Positions 1 to 6,556 of a stretch of 8,992 bases of DNA are shown one piece after another. A model generated the notes under the pieces. It was not told where the DNA came from. It made no database searches and was given only the letters and a program-made list of their open reading frames with translations. Source of the stretch: Pseudomonadota bacterium (GTDB lineage Bacteria; Pseudomonadota; Gammaproteobacteria; Steroidobacterales; Rariloculaceae). The stretch covers positions 1 to 8,992 of the forward strand of contig VYEH01000039.1 in assembly GCA_009843005.1 (NCBI GenBank). Reading direction: 5' to 3'. The translations under genes were made by a program, and so were the position numbers. How positions within the stretch are numbered: the stretch's first letter is position 1; every line of letters starts with the position of its first letter.

Positions 1-161
1 CCGGCCTTCATCAGGCGCGCCTGGTCGCCCACGCCTCGCAGTAGCTGCTGTCCCTGCACGAAATACGGGAACACCAGCCACGTCAGGGCGATGGCGAACG
101 CCACGAACAGGAGCGCTCCGAGCTGGAAGGGATTGACGCGGGATGCGGTGGTCGTGGCCAT
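1..161 (-). CDS. N-terminal part of a small membrane protein (3' end outside the window)
   Basis: Starting at ATG 161, the minus strand stays open to the window edge and encodes 53 residues. The first dozen are polar (MATTTASRVNPFQ). A hydrophobic stretch of about 20 residues follows (LGALLFVAFAIALTWLVFPYF), then a polar region rich in Gln, Gly and Arg. This looks like a single N-terminal membrane anchor with the rest of the protein in the periplasm, but I do not recognise the family. The start lies 12 nt after the stop of the SCO gene. A GGAGG overlaps that stop codon but is 16 nt from the ATG; a closer GGCGAG may serve instead. The tight spacing suggests an operon with the SCO gene, so a role in copper handling or respiratory-complex assembly is possible by context only. 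Confidence 0.6.
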   Translation of the reverse strand, partial: MATTTASRVNPFQLGALLFVAFAIALTWLVFPYFVQGQQLLRGVGDQARLMKA

Positions 162-173
162 GACGGTACTCGC

Positions 174-887
174 CTATCCTCCGTGGCGGATGGCCGCCGC
201 CAGTTCCTCGCCCGGCGTGGAGAAATTGAAGACGTCGACCAGGCGGCCGTCGGGATCGATCAGGAACACGTTCGCGGAATGCTGCACGGTGTAGTTGTTC
301 TGCGTCTTGGTCACCACATAGCTTACCTTGAAATTGCTGGCGGCGGCGTTGATCTGCGAGACGTTGCCGCTCAGCCCGATCATGCGCTCGCCGAAGCGCG
401 AGGCGTATTGGTCGGTGATTTCGGGGGAGTCGCGTTCGGTGTCGACGCTGATGAAGATGCCCACGGCGCCGTTGCCGGTATCCCTGAGCGCCTTGCCCAT
501 GTTCAGCACCATCAGCGGGCATACATCGGGGCAGTGGGTAAACCCGAATCCCAGAAGCACGTGGCGGCCGCGGAAATCCTCTGCCGTGACCGTACCGCCG
601 TCCCGGCCCACCAGTTCGAAGTCCACGACAATGTCCTGGAGCGGATCGCCGAAGACGGGCATGCCGGCCATTTCGTGGCTTTCGTGGACGTGTTCGGATG
701 CAGCATCGGCGCCCTGGAGGACGGTGGTTCGCGGAGCGATACCGGTCTCCGGAGCGGCGCCGGCCTCGCCATCCTGCGCATCGGCCATGCCGGCGGCGAA
801 AACAATCGCCCAGACACAGGCCAACACATATACGAGCACAAATATCGGGAGCGGTATCGCCCGCATTATCGCGTCTATCCGTGCCAT
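174..887 (-). CDS. SCO1/SenC-family copper chaperone, membrane-anchored thioredoxin fold
   Basis: A 237-residue protein of the SCO1/SenC/PrrC family. Members bind one copper ion in the periplasm, deliver it to the CuA centre of cytochrome oxidases, and may act as thiol reductants. An N-terminal hydrophobic segment (about residues 10-33) serves as anchor or uncleaved signal. The thioredoxin-fold domain spans roughly 85-235. The diagnostic CPDVCP motif gives Cys119 and Cys123, and the third ligand is His203 in VQHSANVFLIDPDG, at the spacing expected for the family. A linker at 66-76 carries His66, His68, His71, Met73 and Met76, a possible extra metal-binding patch. The start is supported by GAGGAAA 7 nt upstream of ATG 887. 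It follows the cytochrome/propeller copy A gene after 113 nt and precedes a membrane-protein gene by 12 nt. No oxidase subunit gene is visible, so the client is unknown. Confidence 0.93.
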   Translation of the reverse strand: MARIDAIMRAIPLPIFVLVYVLACVWAIVFAAGMADAQDGEAGAAPETGIAPRTTVLQGADAASEHVHESHEMAGMPVFGDPLQDIVVDFELVGRDGGTVTAEDFRGRHVLLGFGFTHCPDVCPLMVLNMGKALRDTGNGAVGIFISVDTERDSPEITDQYASRFGERMIGLSGNVSQINAAASNFKVSYVVTKTQNNYTVQHSANVFLIDPDGRLVDVFNFSTPGEELAAAIRHGG

Positions 888-907
888 GCCGTTTCCTCGC
901 AGGTTCG

Positions 908-944
908 ACCCATGCCCGGACCCGAGTCCGGAAGAATCATGGGT
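908..944 (-). promoter_or_regulatory. Two-tier hairpin in the leader of the SCO gene
   Basis: A 37-nt sequence folds as two nested perfect stems. The outer stem is a 7-bp ACCCATG/CATGGGT pair and the inner a 6-bp CCGGAC/GTCCGG pair closed by a 4-nt TCGG loop (minus-strand reading). They are separated by an asymmetric 6/1 internal loop. In the minus-strand transcript it lies between the cytochrome copy A stop and the SCO start, ending 20 nt before the SCO ATG and just ahead of its Shine-Dalgarno. It could be an intercistronic mRNA-processing or stabilising hairpin, a translational control element, or a weak terminator. No U-tract follows on the minus strand; on the plus strand four T residues end it, but no plus-strand gene needs a terminator here. 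Confidence 0.5.
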
Positions 945-1000
945 TTTGACCTCTCCGTGTGCGACCGGTTCCGCACTTGGCCGCTTACACGCGCGACCGC

Positions 1001-2740
1001 CTAGTAATCGAGTATAACCCCCTCGAACGGATTGATACCGGCGTGGAAATTGCCCTGGTCGCGCACCGTGCGCGACTCGCCGTTCTCGTCATAGTGCACC
1101 CAGATGAGACCGTGAGCGTCGCCGTTGCCGGGCATCTCGATCTTGCGGATCAGTTCCTTGCTGTCCACGTCGTAGACGTAGATCCTGCCCTCGCCGTTGC
1201 TGGTGGCCCACATCTCCTTGCCGTTGGGGGACAACAGGACATGGTCCAGCTTGTAGGCGCTGTACAGGGTCTCGGTGGCGTGCCCCGTCTGCGTGTCGAT
1301 GATGGTGATCGTTCGGCCAAGATGATGCGCCGCCTCGCCCTTGTCAGCGACCCAAAGCTCAGTCTCTTCCGCGTTGAGCGCCCCGCCGTACGGCCCGATG
1401 CCGGTGCCGTTGGTCCAGATGATCTCGCCAGTCTTGATATCCACCTTGGCGGCCACCGAACTGCTCATGATCGGATAGATGTATTCCTTGGCATTATCGA
1501 TGACGGCCCAGTTGGGACGGTAACCCGGGATCGGATATTCGGCGACGACCTCCCAGGTCTCCGGATCGATGGTGGCGACCCAGAACGGCCGCATGGCCAA
1601 CAAACTTCCCTGGTACATCATCCGGACGCCCTGCATGCCCGTGCTGCGCCCCGGGGCGTAACCGGCCGGCTCCATCAGCGCGTAGATGTATTCGTAATCC
1701 TTGTCGGTCCAGACGGTATAGATGAAGCCGCCCATGTCGACGTCCCTGACGCCGCCCAGGATCTCGTCCGTTTCCGGGTCGTAGAGGAACAGCCCCAAGC
1801 CGTCCTGGTCGCGCACAAACACGTCGAACAGCACCTTGTCCCTGAAGACCTGACCGTGATGCAGCCGGGCGCCGATGGTGACCTGCAGCACGGGCTGCAG
1901 GGTGATGGCATCGAGCTTGAGCATCGTCCAGGCGCCGGCGGGGTCCGGCGTGCCGTCGGCTGTGGGCTCGCGGGGGCCGACCATGTAGGCGTACTTGCCG
2001 TCCGGCGACATGGCCGAAGTGTGCACCACGGCCCGTAGCTGCTCCGGAATCATGTGGGTGGCGATGATCTCCATGGTCTGGGCATCGCCGACCACGAGCT
2101 GATTGCTCGGCGGGGGCTGGTAACCGTCGAACAGCACCGACGGCGAACTGGTCGTGCCCACGTTCTCGTAGAAATAGGTCTTGCCCGGTTCGGGCGTGAA
2201 CTTGGGCTCGCCGGGATCCCACCTCGCCACGATCCGCGACGGGTATTCGCTCCAGACGCTGCCTTCGATGGACCGGCGCGTCCACGTCGCCGGTACCGAG
2301 GCGAACGTCTCTACGGCCTCCACCTGCAGATCCCGAGGCGTCTTTGCGAACTCCAGCTCTTCCGCCTGGTTCGCCCTCACCGCCGCCAGCGCATCACGCC
2401 AACCCTGCACCAGGCCGATATCCAGCGGCAGGTCCGCCAGGGTGCGAACGTACATGGCGATCGCCTCGAGGTCCGTGTCGCTGGGATTCATCTCCGCAAC
2501 GATCACGCCCATCATGGGGTTGTTCTCGAGCTGATCGAAGATGTCCACCGGCGTGGGGCCGAAGTGCAGCGTGGGTCCGACCAGCCCCTCCGCCGTCTCG
2601 CCGTGGCACACCCAGCAGCCGATGTCGGCGTTGAAGAGCTCGCTGCCCCTCTCCACCAGCGCCTCCACGGAATCCTGGGCTGCGGAGGACGTGCTGATCA
2701 GCAGCCCGATGAACAGGACTGAAAGGACTTTTCTTTCCAT
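1001..2740 (-). CDS. Exported cytochrome c/YVTN-type beta-propeller fusion, copy A
   Basis: A 579-residue periplasmic protein. Residues 1-21 form a signal peptide (hydrophobic LSVLFIGLLI, predicted cleavage at SSA/AQD). A small class I-like cytochrome c domain follows (about 23-105), with haem motif CWVCH at 42-46 and candidate axial methionines Met76, Met77 or Met84. After a helical linker, about 185-579 is a beta-propeller with repeated hydrophobic blades, SPDG-type turns and WEV/ELWVAD/RIYVYD strands. This layout resembles nitrite reductase cd1 (NirS) and NirN/NirF-type propellers, but I cannot assign a substrate. Propeller histidines 240, 294, 295, 472, 473, 487, 500, 543, 549 and 566 are shared with copy B. 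The start was set at ATG 2740 because GAGGAG sits 9 nt upstream and a good signal peptide follows; the frame is open further upstream, to 2869, but that part reads as leader. It is followed by the SCO gene, and electron transfer through the haem is inferred. Confidence 0.85.
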   Translation of the reverse strand: MERKVLSVLFIGLLISTSSAAQDSVEALVERGSELFNADIGCWVCHGETAEGLVGPTLHFGPTPVDIFDQLENNPMMGVIVAEMNPSDTDLEAIAMYVRTLADLPLDIGLVQGWRDALAAVRANQAEELEFAKTPRDLQVEAVETFASVPATWTRRSIEGSVWSEYPSRIVARWDPGEPKFTPEPGKTYFYENVGTTSSPSVLFDGYQPPPSNQLVVGDAQTMEIIATHMIPEQLRAVVHTSAMSPDGKYAYMVGPREPTADGTPDPAGAWTMLKLDAITLQPVLQVTIGARLHHGQVFRDKVLFDVFVRDQDGLGLFLYDPETDEILGGVRDVDMGGFIYTVWTDKDYEYIYALMEPAGYAPGRSTGMQGVRMMYQGSLLAMRPFWVATIDPETWEVVAEYPIPGYRPNWAVIDNAKEYIYPIMSSSVAAKVDIKTGEIIWTNGTGIGPYGGALNAEETELWVADKGEAAHHLGRTITIIDTQTGHATETLYSAYKLDHVLLSPNGKEMWATSNGEGRIYVYDVDSKELIRKIEMPGNGDAHGLIWVHYDENGESRTVRDQGNFHAGINPFEGVILDY

Positions 2741-2818
2741 ACCGGTTGACTCCTCGTTGGAATCCGACTGCGCCCTCTGGCTCGGGCCGGCGTTTCCTGG
2801 CCCCCGCCGGGACTGAAA

Positions 2819-2824
2819 ATTATA
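2819..2824 (-). promoter_or_regulatory. TATAAT box upstream of cytochrome/propeller copy A
   Basis: A perfect TATAAT hexamer on the minus strand lies in a GC-rich surrounding, 78 nt upstream of ATG 2740. Copy B has the same hexamer at exactly the same distance, in the similar context GC(C/T)TG(C/A)GCTATAAT. No good -35 hexamer sits at 16-18 bp; a TTG-beginning hexamer occurs 21 bp upstream in both copies. The -10 assignment rests on conservation between the paralogues, and an activator may replace the missing -35. Confidence 0.5.
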
Positions 2825-2945
2825 GCGCAGGCTCCTTTCGTGGCGCTTCAAGGGATGGATAGCCGGCAAGGGTTTTTCCGAAGGACCGGATGCCGTTAAC
2901 TCAACCGGGGAGATGGCCGACTGTCAGGGCATCATTGAGCGCCGA

Positions 2946-2960
2946 TCAATTGCTAATTGA
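2946..2960 (+). repeat. Short perfect inverted repeat (TCAATT-GCT-AATTGA)
   Basis: A 6-bp palindromic pair around a 3-nt centre sits between the stop of the DUF6152 gene (minus-strand end at 2994) and the promoter region of copy A. It is AT-rich within GC-rich DNA. A second pair, ATCATT at 2931-2936 and AATGAT at 2963-2968, lies around it with a slightly different centre. It could be an operator for copy A or a weak stem after the DUF6152 gene. There is no T-run, so it is not called a terminator. Confidence 0.3.
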
Positions 2961-2993
2961 GGAATGATCCGACCATCGCGTTGCAGCCAGCGA

Positions 2994-4001
2994 CTAGGGA
3001 GTCTCCAGGCAGGACCAGGCCTTGACGGTTTCGCCGGGCATCCACACCCAGTGCCTGCGGGCGGTCAGGGGCTCGATAAACGTCTCCGGATCAGTGACAG
3101 TCAGCGTGTAGTCGAGCCGCCGCTCGTCGTCACTCAGTGCAAAACGCTCCAGGATGTGCACATCCGCGCTCAATGGGATAGCGGAGCCGTAGTGCATGAA
3201 GTTGATCTGCGTCGTGGTCACAACGAGGTCGTCATCCTCCCAGCGCCCGACCGAGTGCCCCAGGATTGACGGGGACGCCACGGCCACGTCCGGGTCCATA
3301 TGGATGATGCGCACCAGGTCGTACTCCTCGATGCGCAGATAAATTTCATTGCCCGCATCCACGAACTCGAAGGGAAGCGGATTGGACATGATCATCGGCA
3401 TGCCCTTCGCGGTGCACCCGGGAATCGGATTATCCGCAATCGGATCGTAAGCCTCCCTACCGGCCTCGGCCGCCTGCGTCAGTGGAAACTCGCCATCAGG
3501 AACGAGGCTGAATGACTGGCCGTACTGGCGGCTCCAGACCCGAAAAAGGCCGTCCGCCGACGCTTCGGCCGCCGCTATGTCTGCCTCCGCAAACTCGCTT
3601 GGCTGCAGTATCGGCGTGTCCTGCATCCAGCGGGGCCGCGCTACGGTCTGAATGAGCAGCTCCCGACCATCCGGAAGCAGGACATTGTGGACCTCCATCG
3701 CGTTGGCCTCGAAACGAGCGGCCGGACCCGCGACGCGGACCCTGGTGCCCTCGGCCAATGCCTCCGGACCCAGCCCGTGGCGGATCAGTGTCGCCGGCGG
3801 GGTGCTTTCCAGCGCCCACTCCGCGCCGTCATCGTCACGCATCCAGAAACGAGTGTGCGGGTTTCGCCAGAGGGTCCGGGTGATGACGCCCTCCGCTTCG
3901 ATCACCCGGCTGGAATCATAAAAATACGCGCGGGAATGGTGCGCCGATGTGTCAACAGCGGCAAGCAGAATGATCGCAAGGCAATATAGTGGCCGTCTCA
4001 A
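2994..4001 (-). CDS. Exported DUF6152-family protein with a conserved C-terminal extension
   Basis: A 335-residue protein of unknown function. A signal peptide occupies residues 1-20 (MRRPLYC, then hydrophobic LAIILLAAV) with cleavage predicted after DTSA, so the mature protein would begin His-His-Ser. Residues 21-120 match the DUF6152 pattern I know: HHS at the start, a Tyr/Phe-Asp a few residues on, then GVITRTLWRNPHTRF, typical of this family's GxVTxxxWxNPH. The rest (about 190-330) resembles a domain often following DUF6152: GHSVGRWEDDDLVVTTT, ERF and DYTLTVTDPE segments, probably a beta-rich lipocalin-like fold (inference). The start is TTG 4001, because GGAGG lies 9 nt upstream, the signal peptide begins there, and the next in-frame ATG falls after Trp53. 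It follows the metallo-beta-lactamase gene by 113 nt and could be co-transcribed. Cysteines are only at 7, 196 and 331. Confidence 0.8.
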   Translation of the reverse strand: MRRPLYCLAIILLAAVDTSAHHSRAYFYDSSRVIEAEGVITRTLWRNPHTRFWMRDDDGAEWALESTPPATLIRHGLGPEALAEGTRVRVAGPAARFEANAMEVHNVLLPDGRELLIQTVARPRWMQDTPILQPSEFAEADIAAAEASADGLFRVWSRQYGQSFSLVPDGEFPLTQAAEAGREAYDPIADNPIPGCTAKGMPMIMSNPLPFEFVDAGNEIYLRIEEYDLVRIIHMDPDVAVASPSILGHSVGRWEDDDLVVTTTQINFMHYGSAIPLSADVHILERFALSDDERRLDYTLTVTDPETFIEPLTARRHWVWMPGETVKAWSCLETP

Positions 4002-4008
4002 GAAGTTT

Positions 4009-4015
4009 CCCCTCC
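4009..4015 (-). promoter_or_regulatory. Shine-Dalgarno that fixes a TTG start for the DUF6152 gene
   Basis: The minus strand reads GGAGGGG here, with its GGAGG core ending 9 nt before TTG 4001. No ATG or GTG in this frame could yield the clear signal peptide that starts at this TTG, so this site decides the start. Confidence 0.75.
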
Positions 4016-4114
4016 AGCTACTTTATTGTTGCGGCTTGGTCCTTTCTTCCGAAGCCCTGTCTCCGCTGTGACGATAGCATTGTGACCTCGGGGTGTGCGT
4101 TGCCGCGCTCAACG

Positions 4115-5005
4115 CTACTCTTTGGCTCGTTCTGCGGCCACATGTTCCTCGTAGATGCGCTCCAACCGCTCGACCTCGGCGAGGAATCCCTCGGGATCGA
4201 CAAAGGTTTCCGGTCTGTACTCCTGGCCCGGCTGGTACTTGTCGTGCAATCCGTACTGTCCGCCGTGGGCCGCGACCCACACATCGACATCCATGGCCTT
4301 CTGGCTGGCATAGGTCCGGGCGAAGTCCTCCGCCACCCCGGGGTAGGTAGGGTCAACGACGAGTCGCTTGCCTTCGTTGATGGTACCCATGTTCGCGACC
4401 ACGACGTTGTAGTCGCGTCCGTCTTCCGTCACCTGCATGGAATAGCTCGAACTGCCCTCCGTGTGGCCCGGATGATGGTGAATGCGCAGGCGAATATCAC
4501 CCAGCTCGATGACTTCGCCGTCGTTGATGATCCGGTCGACCTCCACCGGCCGGAACGACTCCCGGCCACCAAAATGTGGGTCGCTGAAACCGCCGTCCTC
4601 CAGCACCCTGCCGTCGCCGGCCGTGGCCCACATCTCGGCCCCGGTGATCTCCTTGATTTCCGCCAGTGCAGCCGTGTGGTCCCAGTGTGCCTGCATGGTC
4701 AACAGGATCCTGACGTCCTCCAGGCGATAGCCCACTGATCCGATGTTCTCCCGGATGAGAGGCGTGGAATCCTCCAAACCGGAGTTGATCAGGATGTGAC
4801 CCTCGTCCGATGTGATCAGGAAAACGCCCAGGCCAGCGGTACCTACGGCATACAGATTTCCGAAGACCCGGTGTCCCGGGAACGGCTCCGACCAATCTGC
4901 GGGCTGGGCCTGCAACCCGGCGATGGGGCAGGCCAGCAGCAAGACGGTCGGGCCAAGGCCGGCGAGCTGTCGGAAGAGCGAATGCATTGAGCCGGCAGTT
5001 TTCAT
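4115..5005 (-). CDS. GOB-like subclass B3 metallo-beta-lactamase
   Basis: A 296-residue periplasmic zinc hydrolase; B3 enzymes open beta-lactam rings, often including carbapenems. The signal peptide is about residues 1-33 (TVLLLACPIAGLQAQ). Zinc site 1 would be Gln105, His107 and His181; zinc site 2 Asp109, His110 and His247, from QAHWDH, HHHPGHTEGSSSYSM and AAHGGQYGLHDKY. Gln in place of the usual first His is the GOB hallmark (Gln116 in standard numbering). Further GOB-like segments are VANM after the third motif and the C-terminal helix region. Length is as expected (GOB about 290). ATG 5005 lies 7 nt after the hipA stop with only a weak GAAAG before it; ATG 4987 is an alternative but would trim the n-region. 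The TATAAT at 5017-5012 would give a leaderless message. Another MBL activity, such as lactonase, cannot be excluded. Confidence 0.88.
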   Translation of the reverse strand: MKTAGSMHSLFRQLAGLGPTVLLLACPIAGLQAQPADWSEPFPGHRVFGNLYAVGTAGLGVFLITSDEGHILINSGLEDSTPLIRENIGSVGYRLEDVRILLTMQAHWDHTAALAEIKEITGAEMWATAGDGRVLEDGGFSDPHFGGRESFRPVEVDRIINDGEVIELGDIRLRIHHHPGHTEGSSSYSMQVTEDGRDYNVVVANMGTINEGKRLVVDPTYPGVAEDFARTYASQKAMDVDVWVAAHGGQYGLHDKYQPGQEYRPETFVDPEGFLAEVERLERIYEEHVAAERAKE

Positions 5006-5012
5006 CTTTCGA

Positions 5013-5888
5013 TTATAGGCTGGCCCGCAAGAGCCTGCTGCGCTGCTCCAGACCCCGGACGATTGAGGTACTGACCGCTCGAGGGAAATCGTCGGGCAAT
5101 TTTGCCGCCACGCTCTCGACTGCGGTTGGCAGGCGCTCGGCGATGTCCTCCATGAGTGCGTTCACCGTCTCGGCCGACATTCCGGCGGTCCGCGCGGTCT
5201 GTATATAGTGCCGTGGCTGAATGGTATGCAACACGTAGTGCCGATTGTTGCCGATCGACATGGCCATCTTTGCCTGATTGATTCGCAACTGCCTGGCGTC
5301 CAGGTTCGGTTGCACCGAGATCACATCGTACAGGGGAGTCCGTGAGAACCCGCCGTGGGCATGGAGGAAAACGCTGAAATTCTTGGCATGGCCGTCGGTT
5401 GCGCCCAGAAGCCAGAAAAGGGTCTGGGCTATCAGAAACTGGACCCGGTCTTCCTCGGGCCGATCACTCGCCTTGAACAACTCCAGTAAACGCGCGATTC
5501 CGGGACCCCCGTCTGACTGGTACCTGCGCGTAGAAGGGATGGAGAGCGCCTGGCAGCAATCTTCTTGCGGAACGCGAAGGAGGCGGCCGTCCCGCGTCCA
5601 GATCCGGTCAAACCGCTCCACCGCCAGCACTCTTCGTCCCTGAAAATCGAGTATTTCGGTATTGGCCACCCTGAGCCCGAATGCAGCCAGCAGTTTCATG
5701 CAGAAAAACTCGTTCTCGACACTACGCGAGAAATCGATGCCGTTGTTCAGCAACCCGATCTGCGGCTTGAATATGTGAGTTGTCGGAGTGCTTCCCGACG
5801 GAACGCGCCATTCGCCCTCGCACAACAGAAGTGCCGTCTTGTCCTGCGCGCCGGCGATTGAAATTCGAAACGCCGTCGATCGCATCAC
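5013..5888 (-). CDS. HipA kinase core fragment
   Basis: A 291-residue frame opening at GTG 5888 or ATG 5885, with no convincing Shine-Dalgarno. It holds an intact-looking HipA kinase core: the phosphorylation and P-loop segment FRISIAGAQDK (Ser10, equivalent to E. coli Ser150), PTTHIFK, VENEFFC, LAVERFDR, RVPQEDCCQ, SDGGPGI, catalytic GATDGHAKNFSVF (Asp165, Asn170) and PLYDVIS (Asp188). The distances 165-170-188 equal those of E. coli Asp309, Asn314 and Asp332. The reading therefore shows no lost catalytic residue; only the link to the N-terminal lobe is broken. Whether it is translated alone is uncertain. The stop codon lies 7 nt before the beta-lactamase start. Confidence 0.65.
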   Translation of the reverse strand: MMRSTAFRISIAGAQDKTALLLCEGEWRVPSGSTPTTHIFKPQIGLLNNGIDFSRSVENEFFCMKLLAAFGLRVANTEILDFQGRRVLAVERFDRIWTRDGRLLRVPQEDCCQALSIPSTRRYQSDGGPGIARLLELFKASDRPEEDRVQFLIAQTLFWLLGATDGHAKNFSVFLHAHGGFSRTPLYDVISVQPNLDARQLRINQAKMAMSIGNNRHYVLHTIQPRHYIQTARTAGMSAETVNALMEDIAERLPTAVESVAAKLPDDFPRAVSTSIVRGLEQRSRLLRASL

Positions 5889-6258
5889 CGGAGACGGCGC
5901 CCGCGACTCCGGGATCCGCCCCCTCGGGAAGAAACTGCAAGGCTCCCACGCAGTCGCGGCCGATGGCGCTTAGCAGACTGAAGGGGTCGGTGCCATCAGC
6001 CGCCGTACGCTCGGCAACCCGGCGGCGGATTTCGTCGCTGTCGGGCAGCAGATTGTCGAATACGGCGATCACGGTTTCTCCGATGTAGCGGTCTTCGCGT
6101 ATCGGCAGTGACAGCGAGATGGGAAAAGCGAGTTCCCAATCCAGCCACGATGCGTCGTATCGGAAATCCACAGAACCCGACGGAGCCTTCGTCACGCGAC
6201 CGATCAGGCGCCCGTTCAGGAAAACGTTCAGGGGCGCATGGGTCCGTGTGCGCGCCAT
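5722..6258 (-). CDS. HipA N-terminal fragment (subdomain 1) with out-of-frame tail
   Basis: A 178-residue frame whose ATG 6258 overlaps the hipB stop in a TGATG junction, indicating translational coupling. Residues 8-113 match the N-terminal region of HipA: NGRLIGRV, PISLSLP, FDNLLPDSDEIRRR (67-80), DPFSLLSAIGRD (91-102) and VGALQFLPEG (104-113). After about residue 130 the translation (NFNRRRAGQDG and on) is only another frame of the kinase-core DNA and has no HipA similarity. In three-part HipBST systems a separate HipS protein corresponds to this region and acts as the antitoxin. Here the junk tail of nearly 50 residues and the 167-nt overlap with the next frame argue for mutation rather than that design. 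Confidence 0.65.
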   Translation of the reverse strand: MARTRTHAPLNVFLNGRLIGRVTKAPSGSVDFRYDASWLDWELAFPISLSLPIREDRYIGETVIAVFDNLLPDSDEIRRRVAERTAADGTDPFSLLSAIGRDCVGALQFLPEGADPGVAGAVSGDAIDGVSNFNRRRAGQDGTSVVRGRMARSVGKHSDNSHIQAADRVAEQRHRFLA

Positions 6259-6509
6259 CAGAACAGCGCACCGATATCTGCACTGGCGGCGGTCTCTCGC
6301 TCCTCGATCACGAGCTGCAGGCCCAACGCCGTCAGAGCATCGAGCAACGTCCGCAACCGCGTGGCCGGTTCTCCCCGTTCCAGCTTGGAAATGGTGGCCT
6401 GCCGCAAGCCGATCCTGGCGCCGAGCTGCTGCTGAGTGAGTTCTTGCCGGCGGCGCTCGCGACGAATGATGGCGCCGAGCTGTTGCTCGGTCCGGGCGAT
6501 GGGTTTCAT
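6258..6509 (-). CDS. hipB: HipB-type antitoxin, XRE-family helix-turn-helix repressor
   Basis: An 83-residue DNA-binding protein, close to the 88 residues of E. coli HipB. An XRE/Cro helix-turn-helix fills residues 10-66: LTQQQLGARIG is the first helix pair and LRQATISKLERGE the recognition helix region, much like QATIS in E. coli HipB. The ending (LVIEERETAASADIGALF) fits the beta strand and tail that follow the helix bundle in the family. HipB dimers neutralise HipA and repress their own operon. The gene follows a near-consensus promoter overlapped by three operators (see those entries), and its TGA stop overlaps the ATG of the hipA fragment. A weak AAGGG lies 9 nt upstream of ATG 6509. The antitoxin looks intact although the toxin does not. 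Confidence 0.88.
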   Translation of the reverse strand: MKPIARTEQQLGAIIRRERRRQELTQQQLGARIGLRQATISKLERGEPATRLRTLLDALTALGLQLVIEERETAASADIGALF

Positions 6510-6531
6510 GGTGGCGACCCTTGCATGAATC

Positions 6532-6549
6532 TATGCGCTTATGCGTATA
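6532..6549 (-). promoter_or_regulatory. hipB operator 1 (promoter-distal, at the transcription start)
   Basis: An 18-bp near-palindrome of the form TATRCGC-N4-GCGTATA; the left arm has one mismatch (TATGCGC). It covers the expected transcription start of the hipB promoter. The centre is 27 bp from operator 2. Confidence 0.75.
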
Positions 6550-6556
6550 TTATTAC

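Larger units (their letters stand above)
5013..6258 (-). pseudogene. hipA: hipA-type Ser/Thr kinase toxin gene interrupted by a frame break
   Basis: Together the two overlapping frames (6258-5722 and 5888-5013) account for HipA from its N-terminal subdomain to its C-terminus, except for a gap at the junction. In E. coli HipA about 40 residues separate VGAVTLIPE from FRISVAGAQEK. Here only about 18 lie between VGALQFLPE and FRISIAGAQDK, and the second motif is in the other frame. This fits a deletion of roughly 65 nt (length of form 3n+2) that removed a helical linker and shifted the frame. HipA kinases phosphorylate glutamyl-tRNA synthetase (GltX) and cause dormancy until HipB binds them. As read, no single polypeptide contains both lobes, so the toxin is probably inactive unless the two parts work as a split protein. 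Confidence 0.7.

Noticed and set aside
183..1004. Long plus-strand open frames opposite the SCO gene and other genes
   Set aside because: They lie antisense to clearly conserved genes, show no domain motifs or ribosome sites, and are expected in GC-rich DNA.
959..2038. 359-residue plus-strand frame opposite cytochrome copy A, and a similar 567-residue one opposite copy B (6766-8469)
   Set aside because: They are similar to each other only because the genes on the other strand are paralogues; the minus frames carry the signal peptide, CxxCH and propeller pattern.
2741..2869. N-terminal extension of copy A to 2869 (and of copy B to 8571)
   Set aside because: The extensions differ between copies, contain the TATAAT box, and would put a signal peptide internally; the Shine-Dalgarno supports 2740 and 8460.
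2865..2893. Stem TCCG/CGGA next to an A/T run as a terminator
   Set aside because: The T-run is on the wrong side of the stem for either strand and the stem is only 4 bp.
5013..6258. A true HipBST three-gene system
   Set aside because: The first frame ends in a long non-homologous tail overlapping the kinase frame by 167 nt, the second frame has no ribosome site, and its serine motif is the ordinary HipA type; mutation is simpler.
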